A stretch of 64,000 nucleotides of DNA from Sympetrum striolatum (GCA_947579665.1 OX388352.1:73136113-73200112); one strand, 5' to 3'. Shown: positions 31,803 through 45,907, counted from the stretch's first letter. Notes: generated by a model from the sequence alone, not told the origin. Translations and numbers: made by a program.

Positions 31803-32867
31803 GTCATAGATTACCACTACGCCAGTCAGTTGGCTTTATTTCCGATATTAAAGATTAGTTTATTTTTATAAGAGTATATTGTGTTGAAGTTCCGATTGAT
31901 GTAAAGCATGAATGCGCTTCAGTGAAAATAAAATTGAAAATTATTCTAAATGTCCGAGTAGTAATTTTCAATTGCGATGTAATTACTATCACATTCTCGA
32001 ATTATATCATCATAAAAATTGTAATTTACATTTATGTAGTGTGGTTTCCGAGCTTCTTTCTCGATGATTTTCTTTTCTACGCGACAATATTTACTCCGCT
32101 AGATGGAGCTTTGTTACAAGCATTTTGCGTATCTCACACGAATCTCTTATTCGCAGAGTGAATTTCAATGGAGAAACTTAAATTAGTCTTACGGTACTTG
32201 AAATTTTTCACGAGGAACTCATATGGTTGATGAAAAAAGTTAAAAGGTATTCTTAGAGCTAGACTTTAGAAAGAAGAAAGAAGAGCCGTATCCGAGATCT
32301 ATTTTCGGAATTAGGACGTGCGCGTTTAAATATACCCTTTACAAATGATGGACTCCTTAATTTACTCTTGTCGTCTTATTCAAATTCGTAAATTTGAATT
32401 TACTGCTGTTTTTTTCTTGAGTTAGGTCTTGAGTCTTGAAATTGGAAAGAGTTGCGAATAAGCGCCGCTAGTAATTTTATTGAAGTATTTTTGGGTGAAG
32501 TTTTTAAAATCTTATTGTAAATAAGGAAAATGGCTATGTAGGATTACAGCTGTTTAAAATATCTTACACAGTTGAAGATATCTCAATTTTAATCGTTTTA
32601 CAATATGTGTAGTAAAATTAGAATAGTTTGAGTTTTTGTTATCATACTGTAGTTACGAAAAAGCTCTCTATGGTCAAAAAGTATTAACCGCTTGGTAGCA
32701 AACTCGATAAATTGCACGAGCGTTCTGATAATTTTAAAAAGTCCAGTTTCGCAGTCTTTTCAATGCAATTCATCCTCGTTTTATTGAGAAACGTATCTCA
32801 TCGAATGAAATTGATTACCTGATTTTTAACGAGGTGCTAATCACAATGATATCCTTCATCTACATCT

Positions 32868-33000
32868 ACATTAATACCCTACAAGCCGCCTTTCGGCGTG
32901 TGGCAGGGGGTGTAAACACCAGTTGAATCTAAACTACTTCCTTATTCGGTTATTGTCGCGTATCGTTCGCGGAAAGAATGAATTTTAAAGCGATTCGTCG
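32868..33000 (-). repeat. LINE 3' end (minus strand)
   Basis: CATCTACATCTACATTAATACC, then CTTTCGGCGTGTGGCAGGGG on plus, is the reverse complement of the GTAGATGTAGATG tail and preceding sequence common at the 3' ends of insect CR1/I-type LINEs. Homologous ends are seen at 43232 (minus) and 45000-45063 (plus). Confidence 0.6.
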
Positions 33001-33870
33001 TAGTCGTATTTCGTAGTCGAGGCTGTACATACGTTCATCCGTGCCTTCACCTTATCGCCTCTGAATTGCAACTTTACATCCTAATTAAGAAAATCTTAAT
33101 ATAAAGTTGCGAACGAATCGTAGAGGGGACTGGAGGAAAAGGATTTTATTTAGTAGTAATCATCGGTACCAAGATAATGTATATCTTGTTAGCTCAAGCT
33201 AGTTCGATTTTTGCGACATTTTATAAAGTAAATCATGATGGTACTCTTTATCTCTTCATTTTTACGTTGGTCTGTACGTTTTAGTGAAAGAAGATGTATT
33301 ATCAACCATTTTCTTCATTTACATTCTTCACTCGGTTTCATAATTCATTTTTAATGGTTGGTCAGTTTTCTATTTCCTTAGTCGCATTCACCCGGATCTA
33401 GTTTGCCGAGGGTTGAGGAATCATGTACGCCGTCAATGTAATCGTGTAGATTTTACAACATTAATTACTCATTACAACGAATTGAATCGGGAAATGAGGT
33501 AACATTCGCTGGACGGCCATCAATGCAAGGTTGGGATCCCTTCATAGTCAAATAAATAAATTTTTTGAGGGTAAAATCGAAGTACAAAGGTTGATATCTT
33601 TGCCATATTAATGCACTATGCAAACCTATTTATTTCGATCAATTTCTCCCAAATGTGAAGCACGATATGAAGTCTTACCTTAGCGGTCACCCTCGCTGCA
33701 TATCACACTCCCTAATTTTAGATCATTTTTTCAACGGATTAGTAGTTCAAGTTGAAAATTCTACGTTAGCTATTCTATTTGAAAAATATCATTATTAATT
33801 TAATTTATTAATCTAATTTTTAATACATTTTTATCGAATACATTTTAGTCAAAAATATATTCCTCTGAGC

Positions 33871-34259
33871 CAGGGATGGCGAACCATTTGTCGGAGTGCT
33901 CGTGAACTTACATCTTCGTGTAGTTCTCATCATAGCTATTTTATGATGCCAATGGTGGCCTAAGTAGAATTTTATGGACGAAATTAATTACTAACTATTA
34001 TTCGTTGACTGAATTCACGTTTAATTAGTTTGTAATATGAATTTTTGAAGACAAAAACATAACTAAGATGGCGACGTCAGAATTATGCCGAAATATCTCT
34101 AGCGTAGCACACTGTGTACGCATTGGCTCGCCACTCTAAGTTGTTGGACGATTTCTGAAGTTTATCGCTAGTTTTGCCAGTTTAAGTTGCCAAAAGTGTG
34201 AACGGTGCCCATTGAGCTCGAGGAAAGGTCCTCCGACTGCAAAAGATTGGACGTCCCTG
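33871..34259. mobile_element. hAT-like MITE (~389 bp)
   Basis: The left end CAGGGATGGCGAACC and the inverted right end CAGGGACGTCC are diverged hAT-type termini. Flanking octamers CTCTGAGC and CTCTAGTA share only the first four bases cleanly, so the duplication is decayed or the assignment is imperfect. No ORF. Confidence 0.5.
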
Positions 34260-34269
34260 CTCTAGTATT

Positions 34270-37200
34270 TGGGATGATTCGTGTTCCTGTAGTTTTCGCA
34301 AAACCAGCTTCTCATTTTGTTGGGGGTGGAATTTGGTTTTAAGAGTGTTCTGCGGAAAAATTGAGATCTAGGCCGGGGCATGAACCACGATCGTTAGATA
34401 CACTTCCATTTCAAGTTGCTAATCGTGGATTCACTAAAGTGAGTCGGGACCATTATGGCAGAAAACCCTACTCTCGACACTTGTATTATTTGCGTTACTG
34501 TAAGCAGGAAATTATTTGATACTGTGAACAAAAACCTACGTCTTCGAAGAGGGTAGGGAATGGATTCTTCATCCTCAAAGATGCTTCACGATCGATTAAA
34601 ATAGAACTGAAAAATTTGTACTCGGGTGATTACATGGATCTCCTCTGGGCGAAAGGAAGTAAATTTAGTCACGTATATAGCTTTAGTAGAGCTCGAATAA
34701 GCATCGAGTGCTGTTGGCGCCAAATCTGGCCTTACATCGTTGGCCTGTTAGATATTCTATGGTAGTGAAAACGATCTCGCGATCGTGGTTCACGGAATGT
34801 CCCGGAATAGGAACCGAAATGCCATCCCATGGATGGGAAAATTAACTCTCCAAAATTAGAATTTGTTCACTATGAAAGTTCCGCGCGATGCGTTTTTCTC
34901 CTAGCTCTCGGATGTATTTTTAATTCCCAATCGTAATGTTTGCCGTAATCTCTCGTGGCCGTCAGCCACGGATTTCGCTTTCGATATTTTTTAAGTTCCT
35001 CAAAAATTGCACTTTTGGTTTTCGTACGTCTCCCCTGACGTCAAGTCCTGAGACACTTGATACGGGTTAATGAGGGTAACCGAAAGGAATTTGGCGGCAC
35101 CAGTGGGCATTTGGTGCGTAGGCTCACTTTCAGACGCATCCTCGCTCCATCTTTTCTCGTTAACTTTCGTGCCCTTCAGAGTGATTCAAGGCGATTGTCG
35201 TCTCCTTGTACGTCACTACCTTCCCCTCTCGCTGCTGTTGCGTGATTTTAAGGTTTCATTCTGCTTTCGATGCAGATAGAGGTTGATTTGCTGAATTGGT
35301 GTCCGGGAAAAGAATCCGCTTAAGTTTTTCATCGATTTTTTCCCAATGAGAAACATTTTCAACAAACTTGAGATGTCTTGTTTACTTTGATATCGCTTTC
35401 ATTCATAATAGATTGTTTACGATAAATGGAAAAATAGGTCACCTTGAATAGCTATTGTGTCCCAAAATAATATTGTTTTATCAATTCGGAGACAAGTAGT
35501 TTGCATTGATCTTGGGTAAGTTCATATATTCGAATCGAGGGGAAAGGAGAGACCTTGCGATGATTTACATCACTTCGCTTTTCTTGATTTTTTGCAAGAA
35601 CGCGCTCACTCACCGAAAGAGATCGAAACTCATACCGATTATTGAACGGAATATCCTGAATGTTCTAAGCAGTTGCAGATACTTTTTGCATATCTTCATT
35701 CTGATTGGCATTTCCTCTGCAGTGTATCTGAAGGAGTTCCTGATTTTGTTGGTCTCCAGTGAATCATGACGTATGGCTGTATCCATCTGCTCCTACACCA
35801 ACTCAATTCTCTAAAATCTCACATCAGCTGTAAAGCTAGCTTTCATTAAGTATTTGGCTGGCGCGATGAAATAGCGGTGCTACTTTGCTTTGCTTTTTTC
35901 CCACCAGAAATCTGCGTAAAGCCTATGATATCTTGCGGATGACGCGGTAAACCAAGTACTCTGTGACTCAGTTTGGGAATTCTTGTAGGAAAGAAGAACA
36001 AAAGTCGGGTCGAGGTTAAGTCAAATCGATCTTAGTGATCTTAAAGTAAGATACCCGGGAAATGCTCGTTTTAAAACGTTTTTCCGCGAGCGATACACAG
36101 TTGTATAATAGTACCGCGAAGCTTTTTTGAAGCATCGACAACTTACCCCGCCTCCACCTTTGGTATCCCTTCCCTCATTCTCATGTTGTGAGTCTCTTCT
36201 ATGCACAGCAGTGTTGCCAAATTATCTCAATTCGCACATTCCTTTATAATTGATGGCATACGTATGGCATATTTTTAAGAAAAACAAGAGAACGATTGGC
36301 GAAAGCTGGGAATCACTAGGGAGTATCGTGGATTATACGGGGTAAGGAGTTCGCGTGAGTGGGGGTATACCCATCTGATGAGGGGTGCGAGGAAATTTCC
36401 GCGCAGGCTCTCTACTGTGCGGTACTATTATAATAAATTAAATAAGCCGATCGTTTGGCGTTATGTTGATTAAAAGAAATGAATGAAGATAAAGATATCG
36501 TCTCGATAATGGTCTCTGTGAACGGCCTTGTAGCAACACTCATAAAATAATTTGGATGATTGAGTATAGAGTTCTTAGCATATTTCTCTATCTTTGTGTT
36601 GTTTCTTTTTAGGATTTATTTCCTATTTTATCTTTGATTCGCGGAGTGCTGAAGTGATAGCGTTGTTTAATGAGTAATGCAGATCATGCATTTTCTGAGG
36701 GCGAAGGTTGTTTGCCTAACAATTCTCAAGATCACATTCCAGATGCTTCATAGGGATTAATATGGTTATATATGTACATGTATGTATGTATATATATATA
36801 AGCAAATATTAATTTCCTTTGGTTGTGCACCCTGTTTAGAACGGCGAAATTATTATTTTATTTTGCAGCTCTTATACAAGCTTAAATATGATAAAATGCG
36901 AACAAGAAATAATAATTGTTATTTATTTTCTTCAGATTGCTGTTGGGACCCAAACGAGTCAAAGTTGGTAGTTATATATATAGTTTCTTCTAAAGCAATA
37001 AGCGTGGATCCTTAGTTAAGCGGTGCGGTGGGCCAAATTCTTGCAGAACAGAAGCAAAATCGCATATAGGTCGTTGTGTGACCCTGCAAGTCAATTTTCT
37101 CTTGAATCGATTCTAAGAAACTCAGGACAGGTATGTTTTATAATGAAGATAATCAATGAATGAATTAGTATGTGATATCAATTTTAGCATTTTGAAGATT

Positions 37201-37790
37201 TTGTTGGTATAGTTTCACATTCAAATTAATTCAACATGGAGTTAGTTTTTTATCAATTATTTTCATATGATTCCGTTGGATATAATTTATAGCTATAATT
37301 TCTGTACTTTTATTACACCTTATATCGCAATATCATTTGATGAAATAGAAATCTATTATGAGAAGCAAAGTTATTAAACTATATTTCCGCAATCACTACT
37401 CGCTCGAATGGTACAAAATGGATTGAGCAACTTCGAGACTCGAACGGTGCTAACGTCGATCAATTGATTCGATTAAATTCTTTTTCGTGGTTAAATCGAC
37501 ATGGTTTACCTCTAAATTTTCCGATTAGAGCTGTTTTTGTTATTGAGTGACTTATTCATTAAACAATTCCTAACAGAAATCTTAACCTTCGCTTCATCAT
37601 GTTGTGATACCAAGGAACGAGGTTAAAAAACCATGTTCGGAAGTGCGACTCCAATATAACGTATAGAGGTTAAGTACAATATTTATCTAGTTAACCTAAT
37701 TGGCCGAATTTTGTAGGACTTTTCGGATCGATTTCCTTAAATGACTCGAAATCCTTTCTTCATCAATCGAATTGGAGCGTATACCTTTGA
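34270..37790. other. No gene recognised
   Basis: Contains a short (GTAT)n/(TA)n tract at about 36780-36800. Frames of 60-90 codons (35057-36206) have no motifs. Nothing else was identified. Confidence 0.4.
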
Positions 37791-37834
37791 CTCATATGAG
37801 TGAATTCGCCCTTCTTAAACTTTAATACGTCTCT

Positions 37835-37910
37835 TGCACTCTGATGAAGAAGGGTCGGAAAAGCAAAAAACACGTCCTTTCAAATGGAATAAAAGTTTAC
37901 TTCTTTTCAG
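37835..37910 (+). repeat. Possible second Penelope-like 3' end
   Basis: CTCTGATGAAGAAGGGTCGG followed by AAAAAACACGTCC and AATAAAAG resembles degenerate hammerhead/pLTR sequence of Penelope-like elements (CTGATGA and AAAC-ACGTC spacing). Stem II is not convincing. Confidence 0.3.
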
Positions 37911-40900
37911 ATCGAGTAAGAATTATATGAAATTATTGCTGATAAAAAGGATCTAGAGATATTTGTAATATATTCCTAATTACGCTGCCTGATTTTTATT
38001 TGACTTTTGTCCAATACGAAAACTGATTCAGAAGAACATTCCATGCCTGAAAACTTGCCTTTATTAACAGCGTCGTACTTCGTAAAAGCTTCGGCAGAGG
38101 GTATTTTGTCATTGTTTTTACGATTCGAACAGTATCATTCCCTCGTAGTTGGTGGGACACTTTCTGCACCGTTAATCTGATATATAAAATGAAATGATGT
38201 TCGTGAAGTCCTCGAAAACGGCTCGACCGATTTGAATAATATTTTTTTCTTTTGTTCGCCTCGGTACGGAGGTGGTTTAGGAAAAAAGAAAATAAGAAAA
38301 AACCCAAAAGGAATCGCCGGAAAATCGAAAAAGCATTTCCGTAAGAAATGCACGTAACGTTCATTTTTCTCGCTGCAGGCTTTATTTCATTTGAAATTTT
38401 AAATTAGAAATAATAGTCGTACAAAGTGGAATCAAGCACCAAAAGAAGGGGAATAGAATAAAGATTCTTATTTTGGTCGTGAAATGTCGTTTACGAATCG
38501 AAATTTCGAGAATTTTGATAAAATGCGTGAATATTTTATCAAAATTTCGAGGTTGTAAACAACCCATCCCCCTTGACAATGAAGGCGATTGTTGATTCCA
38601 AGTTCATGTATTTATCCATCAAAATGCATTAAGAATATAAGTCAAGTTAAAATTCATCCTGATAATAAGTGATACACTTTATTAAGAAGAAAAAATTGCA
38701 TGAGATTTTAACATTTGCTGTTACGAACAATATCCTGTGAAGCATCGCACGGAAAAAGTACGAACATTTAAATTTTATTTTTTTACAATTTTGTTTAAAC
38801 GTCAGTAGCAACCAAGTGTTATTTACAGCAACGTAATTGTTTACTGACTTTTTAGTTAGAGTTTTAAAACGGTTTTACTTTCTCCCTCTCTCTACTCGAG
38901 GACTTAGTGTGAGGATTTCAATATTGTAAACTTCTGAAGGTAAGTTCGACATATATAACAAAAATATGAGAAATAAATATAGATACACTAGATAGAATTA
39001 GGTGGTACAAAGTTCACCGCGTCATCTAGTATTAGATGTATGTGACTTTTCCCTTAACAGTCATGCCCAAGTCAGATATTTTTAAGCAACCTCATCGATA
39101 TAAAGATATCTTGTCGATTACCACTCATTTAGGAAGATCTTCTTATCTAACGGTTATCGAAAAAATCGTCGGAATATGTCATTGGTATTAATCAGACGAT
39201 TCAGTCTTTGTGTGGAGATTGACGAAGGGCGTGAAATCGGGAACGAGCATCACATTGAAGAGATACGGAGAGAGTTTAAACGGGAACTTCCCCTTCTCTC
39301 GCAAATGGCCCTTAACTATTTTCGGCTCCCTCGCTTCTCCGCTTTTGTCTTTCTAACTTTACGAAGCCACTTCCAGTTCGCAGTGATCTTTTGTTTCACA
39401 TCATCCTTCAGACATCATTCGGAAACCTCATCCACATGTAAGTCTCTATTGTCACTTTTTGGGAAGTTCGGATTTCTCAAAGGCGGATATTCCTAGTTGA
39501 CCTCAAACAATACACATCATCCCAAACCAGTTCTTCGTCATATGTGTTGGTTTTCGTACAAAGTAACTGCTTGGCATTGTTATTTTGTTTAAAATATTAT
39601 TCCAGGGCATTTTGGTGACAAATCTTAGTCATTGTGTGTGCAATTCCGTACCTAATTCCGTAAATATCGTTATCGAATTAGGCAGTGGCGCAGCGAGTGG
39701 AGTTTTTAGGGGTTAAACCCCCCACCTGAAGGTCAACTCTTTAATATCTTTAGTATAATTATATGCGTTTTCGATTGCAGTTTTTGGTTTACATGCTGAA
39801 ATTCATATTATTTGCTGTGCAATTTTTAATAAAATCCTCTAGGCAGATGGCTCAAACCATATGGTAAGAATCTCATGTGACAAAACCGAATATTTGATTT
39901 GTTTACTCCTCCATTTCAAAGTTCCTTCGGATCTTACCGAATACGAAATTGACATTTTGTAAATAGACAGATCAATACAATGCTTGAGATCGGATCATCT
40001 TCATGTGTCTGTTATCAGTGTGTGAATATAAAGCAAAGTTCGCGAGTTATGCTTTTGTGAAGTCTCTGTTATCACGTCGTGGAAGATTGCCGTATGTATA
40101 TAAAAAAATCGACTTGGATGTTCGATATTTTTTCCTCTGTCTGCAAATAGATCGACAACTCCATCTATGAAACGTTAGGAAAATGGTCATCGACTCATCT
40201 TATTATAGGGCTGTTATCGGAGAGCATGTCTCAAGCTGAGGTACATGAAAATCCTAAAGGTATTTGTTGCCTTGTAGAGCTTTGTGAAAGATTAAATGTC
40301 TGAAAAATAGAATCTTCATTACTTGGTATGGTAGATAATAAACTGATCCCGATTTTAAAAATCACTGTTCATCCGATGTCGATTTGATGCATAATAACGA
40401 GGGTAATTGCTTTACAGAATTTCCGTATTATTATTGAAAATCAAATTATTGGGGAAATTCAGTGAATTGATAAAAATATAAATTAATATCAGATGTATTA
40501 ATAATATGCCATTTTTAAAGCAATCCAGCCAATTTCGGAGTATTGTTCGCAACAGGGAAATTAAGATTTTTTGTAAGCGTGAGTTGATAACTTAAAATGT
40601 ATTCGATAAACTTATTTTAAATTGTTTGGTGGCAAATATCGGGACTTCAGAAATCTTGAAGCGAATTTCTGGCAGAGTGCTCACTAAACCTGGTGCTACA
40701 TGCTGTATATATTCCAGATCATTCGTTTTATACGTTGATGGAGGCTTTTAGGCAGTCTATATCTCCATAATCAGCAGATGATGGAGTCTAATTTTGAAAG
40801 GTATAGAAAAAAGTGTGGTGGCGCCTATATGTAGTAATATGAATGAGTGCACTGCATAATGGCGCACTTTTCCCAAGTTATATTTATAATAAAGGATTTG

Positions 40901-42590
40901 GTCAAATTAACATATCTTGTGGCATTATGCGTTCATGAATATATATATTATCAAAATAGACTAATTTGGGCTGCGCCCCTGGAATTAGGGAATTTGTGCA
41001 TCGCGAATAAAAGGTTTTATATTTTATTATTTTCGAGAATAGTTTGTCCTCTTCAGTAGGAATCAATCGCCAGCTATATATTTTCTCTGTCATAGTAAGA
41101 AGCAGTCTATTTCGTTAATATTTAATCGTGACTTTGAAGGATATCCTTGATTTTCAATTGTTCCAGCATTTCTCGTTTGTGGAATTTCGATTGATTACCT
41201 TTATTATTCTAAACGATCCAACTGCGTTATATTGAATTATATTATATTGTATTCACTGGGAACCAGGTCTGAAGGTTATTCTTTTCGTTTCGGTTTTCAA
41301 TCTGGTTCGATGAAAAAAAAAACATTTCGGTTTTGTTCCAGTTTTGTTCCTTCTGTCAACGTAGAACCGGTTTGGTTTGCTCCGACAATTATAACATTCT
41401 ATCCTACTGATGATATAATTATGGAGGAGGAATGCTCCAAAATTTTCTGGCAGTGACGAGGACTAGCGGAACATTTCTCTTGTGCTTTGAGAAATCAGGA
41501 GATTCTTGTAGCAGCTGATTTTGATATTTTATCGAAAGAAACCAAACATGAAAAATATCGTGCAGAAATCGTGTATTTAAGGTGCTTTAAGTAGTTGCGA
41601 GAATATATTTCTTTCTCGGCCATTCTAAACTCAAGCAGATGATTAGGCGTATGATTATGAAATGTACTCGCTATTTAACATTAAAAGTATATCCCACTGC
41701 AGCATTTTGAATTTGCTGGAATACTTGATTCGTATAGACGAAGAGCTTACCTCTAAACATGTCTTAATTTTGTTTTCGCTTAGGTATAAATATATTTTCT
41801 TCTATACCATAACCATTATTTCCTCAATAACCAAATCTTAAATAATAGCTTTGCGATGAAAATTTTCGATCAGTCAATTCATGGTCCCTGCCGTAATAAA
41901 CCTCTGGAATCATATGAGAGCGCGGATCTTGAAGCCAAATGGCTTTAAGAAACTCACCGCTCGGAACTACGAGGATCCTCACTACGTCCTGCTAAGTATT
42001 TTCTTTGGCTAGAATACCCATCAGCGATTTTCCGCGCTTGTCTCATATCTTCCCATAGCTCGTTTTTTAACCAAGCCCTTGACACGCAAACATCGTCTTT
42101 TGTGACCACTGGTGCCGTTTGAAGTAGGCAGACCATTATTACCACTATTGTTGGAAATTGTATAGAAATGGTATGTAATATATCATTACTAATTAATTAA
42201 TTTTTGTAGGATTAATAATTTTTGTCATTCTGTGAACGTATCCATTTGTTAGTTACTATGTTGTTTTTTCCTTGTGTTTACGTGGTTTTTTCACTAGTCC
42301 TTTGTGTTTTCCCGCAACGTGGGTGTTTTCTTTATCAACCTTCAGTTGCAATTTTTTTCCCTCACCATATTGTCTTTTTGTATTAATTTACATCTGTACA
42401 TATGATATCGATGTGCGAGGCAATGTGGAAGAGGGCCTCAACTCGCCAATAAAGGGTCAACCTATTTATCTTTTTATCATGGATCAAAGTCTGTCTCACT
42501 TTCAACGGAAGTGAATTTTTTCCGTGGTTAAATACAAACAGTTCCTTAACCCCTGAATTTTACGTTGTTGCAGTTATTTTACAATTTTTG
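37911..42590. other. No gene recognised; one strong hairpin
   Basis: A 14-bp perfect inverted repeat (38511-38524 with 38533-38546, AATTTTGATAAAAT and its inverse, 8-nt loop) is the only structure noted. Listed frames lack motifs. Confidence 0.4.
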
Positions 42591-42596
42591 CGTTTG

Positions 42597-42921
42597 GTGA
42601 TGCACACAGGCACTAACGACGCCGAGATCTTAGGTTCTTATTTAGGACGTGATCGCCGAGCCTTCCCGTGTAAAGAGTGAGTCGGGTGTCGCTGTCCACT
42701 TGCAGCATAGTTCCGTGGCCGGTTCTGAGGTTTGGAGTCGAATTATCGGCTTGAACCAAACACTGCGAGACTACTGTAAGAACAACGAGGTCGGCTTCGC
42801 TGATTTGAGGCCGGTTCTCGGTTCATGTCGGATACCCTTAAATCGTTCTGGCGTACATTATGCTGCCCGGGCTGTGAAGCTGGTTGCGCGTAGGGTTATT
42901 GAGATAAATAGGGATTTTTAG
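42597..42921 (+). pseudogene. SGNH/GDSL esterase-like domain, probably LINE ORF1
   Basis: VMHTGTNDAEILGSYLG at 42597-42650 carries the HxGTND-type block of SGNH hydrolases. After a frameshift near 42645 a second frame has WSRIIGLNQTLRDYCKNNEV, a region ending CRIPLNRSGVHYA (the Asp/His catalytic block, here S-G-V-H), and ARAVKLVARRV before TAG at 42919-42921. CR1-type LINEs often carry an esterase domain in ORF1, and a LINE ORF2 remnant lies 0.5 kb downstream on the same strand. The frameshift makes it non-functional. Confidence 0.6.
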
Positions 42922-42928
42922 GTTAGAC

Positions 42929-43230
42929 CTGTAGTTCCCAAACTTTAAAGTCCGTGGACCCCTTCTCAGTAAAAAAAACTCAGGGACCCCTTCAGTTTTG
43001 GCATAAACCAAACAATAATATTAAAAACTCATATATTTATCGTTTTTTAATTCAAAGGAAAAAATGTTAGTTTAAGACGTCAACGTCATTAATCGGCAAG
43101 AGTGTTTCAGATTTTACAATTCAGATAAAAAAATTGGGTATAATTTTTTTTTTGTTAAAGCACCTGCGGACCCCCAAAGATATTGTTGCGGACCCCCGGG
43201 GGTCCGAGGACCACACTTTGGGAACCTCTG
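42929..43230. mobile_element. 302-bp hAT-type MITE
   Basis: Ends CTGTAGTTCCCAAACTTTAA and the inverse of TTTGGGAACCTCTG are hAT-like (CAG..GGTTCCCAAA). Subterminal GGACCCC and GGGGGTCC repeats give further inverted symmetry. Flanking octamers GGTTAGAC and GCTTACAT match at 5 of 8 positions. Confidence 0.7.
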
Positions 43231-43231
43231 G

Positions 43232-43330
43232 CTTACATTTACATTTAAACCCTGCAATCCGCCAGTGGCTCGTGGCAGGGGGTTAGACGATACACAGGTT
43301 ACGCCTCTCAAGGTAATTTTAGAGTCACAT
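43232..43330 (-). repeat. LINE 3' end fragment (minus strand)
   Basis: TTACATTTACATTTAAACCC then CCGCCAGTGGCTCGTGGCAG is the inverse of an insect LINE 3' tail, similar to 32868. It lies between the MITE and the plus-strand LINE ORF2 remnant. Confidence 0.5.
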
Positions 43331-43449
43331 CCATGCAGATTAAATGAGAGCGAGATTACGCAGAAAAAGTTTTTCTGTACTTGAGCGGGAGAAATAGTAA
43401 TTAATACCCACGTAAATAGGCAAAACGATTTGCATGAGCTTAACCCCAA

Positions 43450-45063
43450 AATTAGAGACAATAGGTTATTCCAAAAATAAACCCAGATTTAAAGTTCGAA
43501 CTGAAATGTATAAAAATAATAGTCGTGCATGGCAGAAGCTTACGTAATAAGCTGGTGGAATTCATTGACCATGCGGGGAGCATTTGCGCGAATATCATAC
43601 TAAGAACTGAGAGTTGGTTTAGCGAAGATATTGCTTCAAGCAAAATATATTCCCCGGATTATGTGGTATAGCGAAAAGATAGACTTGTAGTTGTAGATTG
43701 GGCGGTGGAGTTTTCATAGCTGTGTAATCTATTGAATAGTTAGCGAGATGACTTCCTAGAAAATAGCACGAGCGAAATGATTTGGTTTTCGATTCTAAGA
43801 CAAAACGGAAGTAAGGTTTATGTTTGTTTTTAATATCGTCCTCCCGAGTGCGAAATTGATTGTATCAATGATTTATCCTACACGTTACAGACACGTTAAT
43901 TAGTGACAAAACAAAAGATGCATTCATCGTCGTAGGAGGAAATTTTAACCTTCTGCATATTAAAAATCAGAATGCTCTAAAAACACTAGCATAGGGAGAA
44001 AAATTTCGCAAAAATTGATTGATACTTTCTCGTTGCATTAGATCAGGTAAACATGTTGAAAACTCGAACGACTCTTGTGGGTCAAAGTAGCATTCTAGAT
44101 TTATGAGCCACTTCCCACCCACAAGTGATAACTAGTCTCGGATTAATAGATGTTATTTCAGTTCATGATGTTATAATGGCAGGGATGACAGTAGTAACGG
44201 TTAAATCTCGTCGCAGTTTGATCAAGTCGCAGAGGCAAGTACGAAATTTCGACAAAACGATTGCAGTATTCTAAAAAACTACCTGTACGTAATGGTGTAA
44301 ATATTGGCAGCTCTATTTGAATATAAATAAATACGTTCCTTGGAGTTTTACGCGTTCCACAAATGTTATTCCCGCGCAGTACCAAATTTCGGGTCATCCA
44401 TTAGAGTTAATTCGCGACAACAAATACCTAGGAGTCACGCTTAGCAGCAGTTTATCTTTTAAACACTATATTCGAGATGCGATTGGAAAATTGAATAGAA
44501 TGCAAAGATGAACTGGTAGAATGTGGAGAGGAATCTCACCGAGAGTCGAATAGCTTATTATTATAGTCGAATAGCTTATTGAAAAATAGCTTATTTTTCT
44601 CTTATTCGATTAAATCTAGAATACAGCTGTGCGGTTTGGGATCTGCATGAAGTAGGTATAGTCTCAGATTTAGAGATAATCTAACGTAGAGCAGCTTGTT
44701 TCGTTAGCTTGGATTTCAGGTTCGATAGCAGTGTTACGGCTGTGATAGAGTCCCTCGGTTGGAATCCTTCCAGCTGAGAAGATCTGATAACCGACGGAAG
44801 ATTTTCGAAAGGTTCATCGGTTCAGAACTTATAGACGAAGAAAATTAAATTTTAGTGCAAGTAAAGAACGAACGCGATCTCCAAGAAGAATCGACATAAC
44901 GTTGCATAAAAGTAATCACACAAACGTATCATTACTTTTGGTCGTTTTTCCCCCAGGCTTATAGAGATGCTTATAGGGCAAATTAAGTAATGATGGCGTT
45001 GTTACATCCTCTGCCATACGCCTCTGGCGGCTCGCAGGGTATATATCTAAATTCAAAAAATCT
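43450..45063 (+). pseudogene. CR1/Jockey-like LINE ORF2 remnant with 3' tail
   Basis: Pieces in order on plus are endonuclease-like ILRTESWFSEDIASSKIYSP (about 43600) and LGGGVFIAV (about 43700); an RT C-terminal segment with VIPAQYQISGHPLELIRDNK and YLGVTLSSSLSFKHYI (44365-44475); and a post-RT segment LEYSCAVWDLHEVG ... RRAACFVSLDFRFDSSVTAV (44620-44755). Many frameshifts and stops are present. The catalytic RT core between about 43950 and 44310 is not recognised and may be deleted. It ends near 45063 in a CTCTGCCATACGCCTCTGGC type 3' tail, shared in inverse with 32868 and 43232. Confidence 0.8.
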
Positions 45064-45900
45064 AATACTTAGCGATTCATTTGCGAATGATGACTGAGTT
45101 CCCCGTAATAGCGCCACTGATCCTTGGCGGCCTTCCGGTGTTGGGCCAAGGCTTCTCCCGTCCTTCTTCGATCCTTCCTTTTTTAGAGGTACCGCTCATA
45201 ATTGGGTCATCAATCAAAACGCGATCAATTCGCACGTGCGTAAGTAGCCTCAGTAGCTGTTGCGTTTCTTTTGGCCATGAGGATGGTGGAAATCCCACTC
45301 CAGGAAGGCTGTTAAATGTTTCGTCCGATATTTCGGATTTGTTCTTTGTTTGGGAATATGCGAAAATTTCAGATATTTTCAGTAGATCCTCTTGTAAGAG
45401 GGAATTATCTGCAGTCGTCGCCTTTTAATAATGTGCAAGTTTGAAGAAATTAATGTACGATGGCTGTACTTCAAGGAAAACCGTAAAAGATATTAATAAA
45501 AAAAATAAACATCGTCAGTTCCGCAAAATAAATGTTTATTTCGACCAGTATTGAGAGCAAGGAGAGGGCAGGGAAAGTGAGGTGGTTAGTGATTTTTAAT
45601 TTTTGGGAAAGGAAATCAATTATTTCCAGTAAATCCATTTTCTTTCCTTTCGCTATGTAGTGTATTATTTTCCATCGAGCTAGAATGGCAGATCTCCCAT
45701 AGATGTTCTACAAACGCGGGGTCCCCAAGCGGTCTGCTGTCAAAACACCTCCCGGATGTTTACCAAAAGCAATCTTCCCAACGAAGACCGGAAGCGAGGA
45801 CTTCTTCCCTTTTGAGACACGGGGGGTGCCTATAGAAAGCCTGTCCGGAGGGGCTAGATAACTTATAAGAGATATTTCAATGAAATGGCAGTTTAACCCA
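45064..45900. other. No gene recognised
   Basis: A moderately CpG-rich stretch with overlapping frames on both strands (45077-45428). No domain was recognised. Confidence 0.35.
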
Positions 45901-45907
45901 TTTTGGG

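Noticed and set aside
39682..39725. CAGTGGCGCAGCGAG-type transposon end
   Set aside because: Looks like a common repeat terminus, but no matching second end or target duplication was found nearby.
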